Positions 33,244 through 44,139 of a stretch of DNA of 64,000 nucleotides are shown piece after piece. Within the stretch, counting starts at the first letter, position 1. Each line of letters opens with the position of its first letter. A program made the position numbers and the translations under genes. The notes beneath the pieces were generated by a model. The model saw nothing but the letters and a program-made list of their open reading frames with translations, made no database searches and was not told the origin of the DNA. Source of the stretch: Cymodocea nodosa (taxonomy: Eukaryota > Streptophyta > Magnoliopsida > Alismatales > Cymodoceaceae); NCBI GenBank assembly GCA_036874045.1, contig CM072342.1, positions 20,240,001 through 20,304,000 on the forward strand. Reading direction: 5' to 3'.

Positions 33244-34141
33244 TCAGGGTATCCCATGGAATCGATCTTTTCGTGGGGGCCGAGAAGACCCTCTCCTCCC
33301 GTCGGCCGTGCCTTGGCGCTCGGTCGCCGGACCGACCGTGGCAGTGCTCGTCGTGGTTCCGACGTTCAGCAGAGGGCCACCGAAGAATATGGACTGCCCG
33401 GTGCACATGAGTTCCGTCGCACCAGCAGCTGTGGGATCCAAAGCACCGACGAAACGGCCGGCGTGACGATCCCAGTAGACCGACCACCCGGTTGCAGCAC
33501 CCACTTGCTTTCTCTGTGACTCACCGTCATCCTCGTCGTTCGTTTGAGTTGATGACGGTACCGGAGAGCCATTCGTCCACATCTGATAAACTGGGTTGAA
33601 GTGTGTTGTTGTAGTAGTATGTGGAGTCACCTGAGCGGGACTGCTGCTGAAGTCGCTTGGAGTTTCCGGCCATTCCTCAGAAACATCTTCTCTGCCAGCG
33701 CTGTTTGGTGGACGCGCACTCTTCGAAGGTGAAGGACACCTCACGGTCCCTTTCATTCGGTGAGCGACATCTGAATCCCATGCACCGCTCCCACCACTTT
33801 TTGATCGTTCAGCGTGATAGGAGTTGATTGGCCTAAGCACCGACGAGGAGGCTCTGGCTTTTGCTGCAGCTTTTGCGGCCTCAGCGGAATCGAGTTTTGC
33901 AAGTTTCCAAGCACTGAGACCAACTGGTTGTCTTGCTGCTCTCTTTGCTTTTTCTACTGCCAAAACATTCTCTGCATCCAACGCTGATGGCAAATAACCG
34001 CGTTCCGGATGTGCGACCATCTCGTCCTGTAAAAAGCATTCAAGAACGTCAGACGTGCTTCCGGCATGTGAAGTGATCGCTTGATTGATGTTTGATTCCA
34101 TGACAACAGAGCTGTTCAGACTACCGATGACCGACTGCCAA

Positions 34142-34177
<36 letters not shown>

Positions 34178-37100
34178 GGAGTTACTTAGGAATGTGTTGA
34201 TTGTTGCCAATGTGGGAAGAACCTAGCAGACTAGATGTAGCAGAATTGTGATTCCATATGCCATGCAATTTTCTCAAGAACATGCAGGATTTCTTTCTCA
34301 AACTGTTCTATCTTAGTTACCTGCTGATCTACGAAGATTCTTGGAGGAGTGCACCATGCACCTCTGTACTGCAATCCAATAGAGCTTCCTCTACTTACGG
34401 CAGTCAGAGCTGAACTGAATGGTGAAGATCGAAGGCTTTGATCTTCACGTACAGATGGCTCACCTTGTTCACTCTGAGCTCTCATGGCCACTATATAGTC
34501 ATAAGTTGTCATCCCCTGCAAGATATTGAGGTTGTTTATATCTTCTTCTTTAAATTTTCAAAAATAAAGATGATTAGTAGAATTTGAAGAAGTACCTTTC
34601 TAATTAATAGCATGTGAAAGAAGAACAGTTCCCCCAGAGGAATGCAAGCCAACATGCAAAATGCAGTACACACAGCCTAAAAAGATGAGAGGTTTGTAAC
34701 AAGCAAAAGAAAAAAACAAGACCAGATATAAATTCTATCTTGCATTTCAAATTGTGATATTAAGAATGGCATTTACAACTGCTAGTCTCTAAAATATGTT
34801 CAATATATGCTGTTAACACGTGGAAGCTAGGAGCTCTAGGCAAGTTTTACAGCACTTTAAATGTCTCGTATTATTTATCATAAATCAATTTCTTGCTGGG
34901 AAAGTTGCCAAACCAAAGACAACACAAAAGCAGAGGGAATATAAGATCATTAAGGTATTATTGAAGATGCAATAAGATAAAGGTGCATACCACAACAGCA
35001 GCAAAGGGAGCTTGGGAAAAAATATTTCCAAGTTTTTCTTTTATTACAATTTCCATAGCTTCTTTATGAGTGAAACATCGTACAAGAACAGCTACACCAA
35101 TGGCAGTTTCAACAATAAGCTGCAAAAAAGATTTAATCAGAATCATCACATCTAGATATTGTTGACATTATATTCATACACAAGGAGAGGAAATTAACAT
35201 ATCTGAAAATTGAACTGCACCACATTTACAGAAAATGCCTACCCAGAAAAGGCTCATGGTCATAAGTGACAAGAAGGTAAAGTAGTTTCTCCGGCCTACA
35301 CAGTTGTTTAGCCACTGCACCAGAATAGCGAAACAGTTCAATTCATCTAGAAGCAGAGTAAATGACAGACATTTTATTTTATTTACCCGACAATGATGAT
35401 CAAATCCTAATACACATTTGTCACAACTCCTGCAGTGCTTGCTAAATTTGTTCACCTGGTCAATGAATGAAAAAATTGCCAATTCCAGAGTTAGAATGCT
35501 GGAACTATCAGCTAAACAAAACATCAACACAACCATACAAGATTGGAAACAATAACTAGAGATTATCACAGATAAATATGTTAATTTTAGAAATAAAAAT
35601 TTCTATGAAATCCTAATGAATAGGCCAATATACATCCTCTGTTTGATGAGAATTTTTACCATAAGATTATCATGATTTCCAATATTAAACCTAGTTGTTC
35701 TTCCACTTGATCGATGCACTTCAAGTCAAGTGGTTAAATTGAGTGAAGTTCTGTGTGATTATCCTTCATACACGGATAAGATCAATACATTTTTGAAGTG
35801 AAGATGTGGTTGACTCTCAAGGAAAGCTCTGCTTGGTCATCTTATATGCATTGACTGATCTTGGAGGACTTCAGATGAGGCAACAAGGCCTCTACAATAG
35901 TTCTATGTATATTTACTGGCCAGTTGAAGTGAAAAAGTTTGATTTTAAATGAATCCTGGGGTAATCTCATGGTCATTGTATGACATTAAAGAAGTGATCA
36001 GTTTCTCAAATTTATGGGATTGACAGACACATTGGAAGTGCTAAAAGTAAAAAAGGTTTCCATGTCAACCGTACATCATTACTGGAAATGAAAAAAATGC
36101 TGATGTTGTATCATTGCATGACTATTGATCAAATTCTAGAGCCGTAGGGGACAAGGGACTGATGACAAACAGCTAATTTCAGAGTCAAAACCATGCAACT
36201 GCTGGAAGCAATCTGATATCAGAACTCATATTTTGTAAATAACAATGGCAATTTTGTTTCATATTTTGACAACAAAAAGAGTAAGAAATAACAATAATCA
36301 TATGCAATCTGATTTATTTTGTTGTATATTTTCTTTTAATTTTAAGGATATACTTTTGTTACGTAATACTCTAGAAATAATTTTCTATTTCATTCATTCT
36401 ACTTTAATCTTATGAATAATATCTTCTATAATTTCACTATTACTACTTATTATAGTCCTAAGTATTTAAAAGTCATACTTTTATAAATTTTATGTCCATC
36501 TAAGTATATACATTCATTATTATCCCTATTTTTGTTGAACTTATATTTTATATATTTAATTTTTGAACTACTCAATTTGACCCTTTTGGACTCTTAACTA
36601 TCTCTTTATAATTCTAATTTAGAACTAATTCCTACTTTATTTTCATTAACCAGAACTATATCATTAACAAATAACATACACTAAGGTATTTCTCATTGAA
36701 TTTCCTTAGTTATTTTATCCATAAGTAAGACAAATAACTATAAATTTAAAGAAAAACCTTGGTGTCAACGTACATTTATTAAAAATTTCTTTAATTTCTT
36801 CTCCTATAGTTTTTAACATTAGTAACTACTCTTTCTTATGCATCCTTTATAATATGAATATATCCTATAAATATTCCTTTCCTTTTTAGTACTCACCACA
36901 ATAAATTTTAAAGTACTCTATCATAAGTTTTCTCTAAATCCAAAAAGAGTAAGAAATAGATAAGACAAAAAAGGACAATATATTGAAGTTCAGTTTCTGA
37001 TTTTGGCTAATTCTAGACTAATAATAGGGTATAGAACTACCTCTGCATCACACAACGTGCAGAAGAGTGATTCATCATTGTTAGATTGTTTTTGGGTGGA

Positions 37101-38926
37101 AATCTCTTCACCACGGCAATCTTCCATAACCAGACAAGCACAGCAGGATCCTGTAATTCCCAAGCATGTAGAGGAGCTGTGCTCTAAACAAGTGTTCCCA
37201 CTCTTTGAGATTGAATGACTACTTTCTTCTGGGATGTAGTACAACCAAGCTCAGCTTTTCAAATGAGAATTGGAGGCAATATGGAATAAATAAGTCTTTA
37301 TCAATCAAGTACAGTCTATGAACTTGCTTACTTGACTGCTGGATTTTAAATGGTGATTTACAAGCTTGTGCCTTATCAATGTGGATTGCAATTCCTGGGT
37401 CAGCAGGGTCGACGGCAGCACATCTCGCGTAAAGAACAAGAACAGAAAATGCCTGGAAGATGGACATGTTCATGAGAATAGATTGGTCAATGTGAAATCC
37501 AAACGGTCAGGATAACTACAAACTGAATTTTTCTAAAAACCCAGACATGATAAGTACTTACAAAGAAACTGTAAACACCTGTTGCTGCATATATGTAGCG
37601 GTTGTTACCCAGAAATGGGGCAAAGAATGCATAAAATGCAATAGATAGCAAGAAGAATGCAGTTATGGCAGTTATCTGCAACAGCAAAAAAGGCTGAATT
37701 CACTAACTTGATAAAGAAAGGAAGTAGAAGGAAAATAATTAAGAATGCTGTAATCTGAGCCACTATCAGCCTTTCAAAGTTATAAATCATGGTTGAGAAT
37801 GCTTCCAAGTTGCATGTCAAAATGTTTCAATTGGATGCGAAGGGTGAATATCGTATATTCACTCCCCATCTTCATTGATTCATTGCACCTCCTATGCCTG
37901 AACAAAATGCTTTTGTTTAGCAATGACATCATAGCATTATTGAGATAGGCTTAAAACTAATGGCTTGTTCAAATGATCCCCAAAAATTTAGGTTTTATGG
38001 CTTCTCAACTGGTAGTTCATTTACTCAACTATCTACCAACAGTGGTAGTTGACTACAAGCTTCCTTACTTTATGCAACATGGCACCCATCCTAATCTTCA
38101 GCTATGTGTATTTGATTACTTGTGTTCTGCATGGATACACCTTATTGTCATCACAAGCTGGTCTATCATTCTACACCATATGTTTTTCTGAGGTACTCGC
38201 CCATTCACAAAGCATACATCTGTGTGGATCCTTAGTTTGGGGAAAAACATCTCTTGCCACATTCTTTTTTGATGAACTCGCCTATCCTTTACCAGGTTCC
38301 TCCTCTCCTTCCTCGTCCAACCCTCCACACATTCACTGTGATTTTTATTCCAATAGCTACTTTGTATTCCTCCAATACCATAGTCCCACCTCTAGTTTGT
38401 ACGTCCTCTGTGGTCTTTGCCACTAATAGCCCTTGTTTTGGTACTCCTTTGTTGTCTTTTGCAATTTGCACCTAAACTTTCTCTTCCTCTGGCCCTCCTC
38501 CACTTGCTTCAACTTTGGTAAATGTATCATGTACCTTACAACTTCCAATCCTACAATTCCTCAGCCTCCTCAACATATTAGTCTACCATAAACTCTCCTT
38601 GTTTGTGCTTTACATTTCAGTTAAATTGAACTCACACGTAAGGCTATTGGTGCCAAGGATCTTTTGCAATGGGACGTTATGTCAGCTGAGTTTCACGCAC
38701 TACTTGTTAACAAAACATGGTGTATGGTTGGTTCCATGCCACTTTAATATGAATAGTGATGTAGATTAGGTCAGCTCAACTTGAGGCAGTGTGATAGAAA
38801 ACACCTGCCACACTCAACTAACGATACAAGCGGAACGCCAAAGAAGAAGAAGAAGAAGCAATAGCAGAGCATTGAAAGAACCTGGAAACCGTGGGCGGGC
38901 ATCTGCCATCCGTTGCGCCTAGCCAT
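33244..38926 (-). CDS. DHHC-type protein S-acyltransferase
   Basis: Ten exons on the minus strand: 38926-38882, 37675-37562, 37452-37332, 37228-37041, 35455-35387, 35314-35243, 35119-34991, 34676-34596, 34515-34321, 34026-33244. All are GT-AG and in phase, 598 residues. It begins [15 protein letters not shown], close to the plant PAT19-22 group. Two transmembrane helices (residues about 16-53 and 54-65) precede the cysteine-rich domain FCTLCDAEV ... [17 protein letters not shown] (catalytic DHHC about residues 175-178), then [15 protein letters not shown] and two more helices. The TTxE-like downstream motif is [10 protein letters not shown]. The 260-residue last exon is cytosolic, Ala/Ser/Pro rich and low in conservation. 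It palmitoylates cysteines of membrane-associated proteins; substrates unknown. Introns hold a poly-G tract, LINE and copia remnants. Confidence 0.94.
34142..34176. repeat. poly-G homopolymer in S-acyltransferase intron
   Basis: Thirty-five consecutive G on the plus strand, so poly-C in the transcript, inside the last intron of the S-acyltransferase gene. Confidence 0.9.
36540..36945 (-). pseudogene. LINE reverse transcriptase remnant in S-acyltransferase intron
   Basis: Read on the minus strand, 36940-36896 gives [10 protein letters not shown], a stop, then NLLW, the LINE motif DLEKAYDRVP. Further on, near 36690-36650, comes [13 protein letters not shown], a decayed CMLFADDIVLVDE active site with one catalytic Asp changed to Asn, and then KLELxRDSxESKR. 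Stops interrupt every frame. It is in the same orientation as the host gene. Confidence 0.7.
37985..38765 (+). pseudogene. Ty1/copia gag-pol remnant, antisense in S-acyltransferase intron 1
   Basis: Plus-strand frames read [16 protein letters not shown] (copia integrase xxNRLPTxxLxxxSPY), then [13 protein letters not shown] ... [13 protein letters not shown] (copia GYSPxxKGYxCYDPxxxxxxxSRHVxFxE), and finally [18 protein letters not shown] (copia reverse transcriptase start, AMxxExxALxxNxTW). Frameshifts and stops separate the pieces, and no LTRs were seen. Confidence 0.75.
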
Positions 38927-39667
38927 GAGTGAAGGAAGAGAGGGAAAGGAAGACACCCTGGTGAGGAAGGGCGAAAGATGGAGTACTTAACACGACGACC
39001 CCGCACCGTCGCAGTTCGGCTGTACCACATGAACAGCAGCAGCAACAGTAGCAAAACAAGAAGAAGAAGAAGAAGAAGAAGAGACAAGGTGGCCCTGGAG
39101 CGTTACTGCTCGTGAGGAAGTGGAAGTGGGTTTTGCGGAGGAGGTGGAGTTTGAATGAGCCCAACAAGTCAACAACCTCGAAGCTGCTGCAACTGGAAGC
39201 TGGAATGGCCGTCGTCTTCTTGTGAATACACGACAAGCTCGTAGGAATGAATGGCTGGGTTCATTTAAGGCACAATAATCTATCATTACACGTATTATTC
39301 ACTCGTTGATTTATTTATCAATACATTCACAGGCGTGACGTGATCGTGTAATAAAACCATCTGCACGTATCCACATGCCGAGGAGGAAAAAGGGTGGTAG
39401 AATCCTAGGCGGGCTTGCTCACACCGTACATGGCGGTGATTATTATTATTGCTTAATAGAAATAGAAATAGAAATAATATGTGGGCTCCTTGCGACCCAT
39501 ATAAGTAAAAGCCCATTTCCAGCCCATTATCATATACAAGTACTTCATGTTCTACAGCCCAGCCCATTTCCACACTTCCTCTACATGAAATCATCGTCGC
39601 TGGTGGGGACTGGTCGCTTCGCCCCTTCCCCACCAGCGGCGTCCCATCCCTCTCTCTCTCTGGAGCC
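38927..39667. promoter_or_regulatory. divergent promoter region between S-acyltransferase and plastid envelope gene
   Basis: 741 bp separate the two divergent start codons. The S-acyltransferase side has an AAG-repeat leader (about 39055-39082). The plus-strand side has repeated GCCCA/CCCATT site II-like elements at about 39510-39570 close to the plus-strand start. No other gene is supported. Confidence 0.45.
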
Positions 39668-42600
39668 ATGGCCGCCCTTGTTCTCGCCAATTCCGTCCCC
39701 TCCGCCGCCGATCCGCTCCCAGGTAAACGTCGCCCGATTCGTCTGCAGTCGCGTTCCTATGTGGCCTCCATATGCTCTTGTATTTACTGATATCTCTCGA
39801 ATCTTGGACTCGCTTGTGGATGCCGCATTCCCCAACCATCATGAACTGCTTGTTGCACCCTTATTTGATTTTAATTTCAATGGCTTTCCTAATGAGTGAA
39901 CATCTGTTATTTCGACGGCGCATCTTGCCACGATCGGGAAGTACCGGTGTGAAGTAGGGCGCATTTTTGTCAAACTCAAAAAAGAATAGTAATAGAATGC
40001 GATGAGAGTGGCAAGGTGCACGTTGAATAGTAATAGAATAGACAATTATATAATGCCTTCCGAAACAACCGCTAAGACCAAGCGGACGGCTGAATTCTGA
40101 AGGCATGCTAACGTCCTACAAAAGAATAATTGCCAATCTTACTTCACAGTGAATTTAGCGAATGATGCCTGAAACTCCGAAATTGATAACTAAATTCTGG
40201 AGTGTTACTAGCTTTCCATGACAAAAATAAAAATTGCTGATAGCCATGCAATTTTGTTTTGGGCAACCATGCATATATATTAATTTTAGCTTGTCTCATG
40301 TTCCACAATCTTGATAGGGTACTCTGGATTGAAACACTCAAAGAAGTCTCACATACGATTCAGCTCTAAAAATTTATTGCTCAACCATGCATATCCCATA
40401 CGCGCAAAAGTAGCAACTAATAAGAGGGGATTTACGGTTCAAGCTGCTTATAGGTGGGAACCTTTATGCCTCAGCGTATGCAGTTTTTCCATTGAATGCG
40501 TTTTATTTGTAAATATTTATAAGCAGTAAGCCATTTGAAAGGGCTATGTAATTGCTTTGTGCAGAGTATGCTATCGATATCCAATCATTCATGTTCAATC
40601 TATACATTTCTGGTCATAATCCACATATCCAGCATGTTGTAAGATTCGTAACTTTCATTAACTGCGACAAGATGTAGTGCCAACAATTTGGCTTGATAGT
40701 GTTAATCTTGCGTTAGCTGTCCAATACAAACTTCTGTCTTGATTTCTTTGGCCTTTTTAACATACATTACCATACTGGTTTCTAGAAAGTGAAACCAGAC
40801 GAAACCATAATCTATAGTAATCCCAATCCTACAGATTCTTGGCCCAATTACTTGGTGTAAAGCAGGAAAAATTCTCATGTCAGAGATCTTCCTTTGTTGT
40901 CCATATATGGCCATGGCATTCATAAAATTTTGTCATTTCTATACCTATCTTAAGAAGAATTGGAACTGTGTAGCATGACAATTGACATTTACCTTTCGAA
41001 AAATGCAATTAACATTTACCAAAAAGGGCTTCCCTTGAACACTAGGGCAATAAAAATGCATGTATGAATCCTAGAATCAAAGTTGATGCTTCTGATCACT
41101 TTAGGATATTATCAATTGTTCTTTTAATCTGAGGATTCCTGACAATCTATGTAGGTTATCCTACTAATATAACCATGATGAAGGTAGAAAAAATGCAAGA
41201 ATTTGCTTGAAGATGAGCAGAGTTGAAGTATGGAGAATAATAATAGTATTTAGGTGCCTTAGAATCAATAGAAACAATAACTGCATGATGTGCTGAGATT
41301 CCTACGTATTTGCAGTGGAGATAATGGAAAATCCAGCAGTGCAAGCATTTTTGTTGGAGGCTTCATACTTGGAGGAATAGTAGTGGGGGCACTTAGCTGT
41401 GTGTTTGCACCTCAGGTAAGTTTGGTACTTAGACATTTCTCATATTCTCAACAAATCCGAAGCTCAGGGTAAAATTTTCCCTTCTTCAGCTGTTTGACTC
41501 ATTATTAAAAATTTCTGATGGCTAATAAGGTTATGATTTTTGTTCATCTTCTTTCTCATATTTGTTAAGTATTAAGCCTTTCAAATTAGCTTTAGAGGAT
41601 TTATCTCAAATATATAGTGCGCTATAATTCTGCCTATCAATTGCATGCTGTGATCTACCTTCCATTAGTGATTTTTTTTGTAAAAAAAAGAAAATACAAA
41701 AAGTCAAGCTTACCAAGTAATTAAGGAAAAAGAAAGAAAAAATAACCAAATGGAAGATACAATGGGCTGATTAAAAATAAGTGACACTTGACTATGCTGA
41801 AAATTCAAAAGTCAAAAAACTATTTGTGTTGATGTTTTCTGCTAGACTACTACTCCTCGCCAATTTATTAACCAACAATGTGATTCGTCTAACATATTGT
41901 TTATCTTTTTTTATTGTATGGTAAGCCATCAGAGTTTGTTCTTGTTTTTTGTACATGCTGTTATCTTAATGCTTTTGGAGGGGATGCATATTTCATGAGG
42001 TATTGTAGTATTGCTACATTCCCCACTGGTAAGTTGATACAGAGCATTGAATGCAATAAGTACTAAGGGACGGGGTTTTGAGTGTTTTATTTCTTTGTTG
42101 AATCCTAATGGATAAGAGCCATATGAAGTTATAAACTCCTGATTCCAGTTTGCTTTTTGCCGAGTCTTGTCATTTGCTCATTCTAATCTAGTTCAATCCT
42201 TATATGTCGTTGGAGTGGAAAAATCCAAGTTGGTACTTGGATGTCGGGATGCAATATACTTATCATTATGACTTATGTTTTTTAGTAAGAAAATTATTAT
42301 TAATTTTTTATTTCATATTCCATGATGATGATAATGAACTCCCTCCATATAGATCCCTCTATCATGCTTGAAATTCTATTCTGAATCCTATACATCACGT
42401 GGACCATTATTTTTCCAGATAAGTAAAGCATTGGCTGGGGCTGACAGGAAGGATTTAATGAGGAAGTTGCCAAAATTTATATATGACGAAGACAAAGCTT
42501 TGGAGGTATGATGCTTCTAAGTTCTCATGCTTTTTCTTTTTACAATTTCTAGCATCTCTTTTTATGCTACAGGATCTTGTATTCTTATCAGTTAATTTCA

Positions 42601-43306
42601 TGCAGTTGCATATTTTATCCACTTAACCAGTTCAAACAAAAATCCACTTAAAAGCTATTATATAGTAACAGTATCCACGTTTGACTAAGTATTTCCTGTC
42701 AGTCACTTCCACTCTGATTTATACCCTTCAGTTCTCAACATCTAGTGTGTTAATCTTCAAAAACTTCTTGTGTATTTGCATGCTTTCGAAAAAAAAGCCT
42801 TCTTATTGTTTGACTCAAAAGGTCTTTGTCTTTCATCGAAAAAAGCACTACATTTTTTCAATGAATTTTGCTTCAGTCTATTTTAAAGCAAAACCTCTCC
42901 ACGCCTGCATAGTCCGAGCTCTCAAACCATCCAGTTGCAACTCCCACCCCAAAAACTAGAAAAACAAAAGACGTCAATAGCGAGAACAAAAATGTGGAAC
43001 ATTTTCTTTACAAGCAAACTGCAAATGAGGAATGCATCTCCATGCGATCCTCTAACTGACTCACAAGTAGTCAAGTGCATACCTTTATCTAGGGCATAAT
43101 GGTCCATCGATATGATATAGAATTGTTATTGGCCGTACAAATGTATAATATGGACTGGTTGGCAACAACAGAAAACGAGGAAGGTGTTGACCGAGAAGAT
43201 TGCACAACTGAACTCAGCCATTGACGATGTTTCTTCTCAACTTCGGGCCGATGATGATCCAAATGGAGCAGCTGTTTCTCCTGATGAACGAAAGGCTGTA
43301 ATATGA
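39668..43306 (+). CDS. small chloroplast inner-envelope protein (At1g42960-like)
   Basis: Five exons: 39668-39722, 40318-40453, 41316-41415, 42419-42505, 43172-43306; all GT-AG and in phase, 170 residues. The first 63 residues are Ser/Lys/Arg rich with few acidic residues, a likely plastid transit peptide. Then come [11 protein letters not shown] and a Gly-rich membrane helix ([20 protein letters not shown]), followed by [20 protein letters not shown] and a C-terminal coiled coil ([20 protein letters not shown]). It matches my memory of a conserved land-plant family whose Arabidopsis member is reported at the chloroplast inner envelope; its biochemical role is not known to me. The gene is mostly intron. 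Confidence 0.85.
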
Positions 43307-44139
43307 AAAGAAATTTGTTGAACACATTTTTCTGCTGGCATAGATACAAGAAGGGTGCTGCCGTCTGCGGGACGTGTTGTCTTATCATCTTTCGACGAAC
43401 ATTTATAGAATTGATCACTTGCCTGATATTTGTGTAATTTGTACCTCGAGTACTTGCAAAATAGCCTAGTATAATTGGTTTATTTGGTATGCTGCGTACT
43501 TCTGACAAAAAATAGCCACCATATTCGATGTTTTAGTTGCAGACCTTCTTAATTAGCCATGGGCGGAAAGCTGCTAGCAATTTGATAGACGCCTGGCATT
43601 CTATTTTATATATTGCAAGATCCTACATTTATGGTCTACGTACGTAAGTTAGCCTGCTTTTGACGGCAGGTTCCAGCCCATGAAATCTGTCGGACCATAA
43701 ATTTCTGAATTTTCCAGCTGAGACCATAAATTTAATTATCTGCCAGAATGCGAAATGTCTCGTAAATTTAATTGATGGTGCTTCTATACCAGAGTGAGCA
43801 GTTCCATTTATAATTATTTCTTCTTCAACTACTGTAACTTTTTTTCTTCTTTCTTTTGATTTTTGAGGACTAATTAATCCGTGTTTACAGTGCAGCCTGT
43901 GTGATAGATAATATATGGTCGATCGTTGAGATGACGTTTTACTGGATGGAGATGCATGACACCAGCCAGATACGTACTTTTGTGTGTTTTTAATTAACAT
44001 AATTAATTAGAGATTAACATATATACGAAGGCAAGCTAAGCTGCAGGCACACACATATTAAAAATATATTTCAACCTCCATTATACAAGCATATATATGA
44101 ATGAAAGCGGGAAGGGGGGGGGTGGGGTGAGTGTCGTGG
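43307..44139. other. convergent 3' intergenic region
   Basis: 3' flanks of the plastid envelope gene (+) and the ABCG gene (-). A short G-rich tract is at 44115-44130. No additional gene is recognised. Confidence 0.55.
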
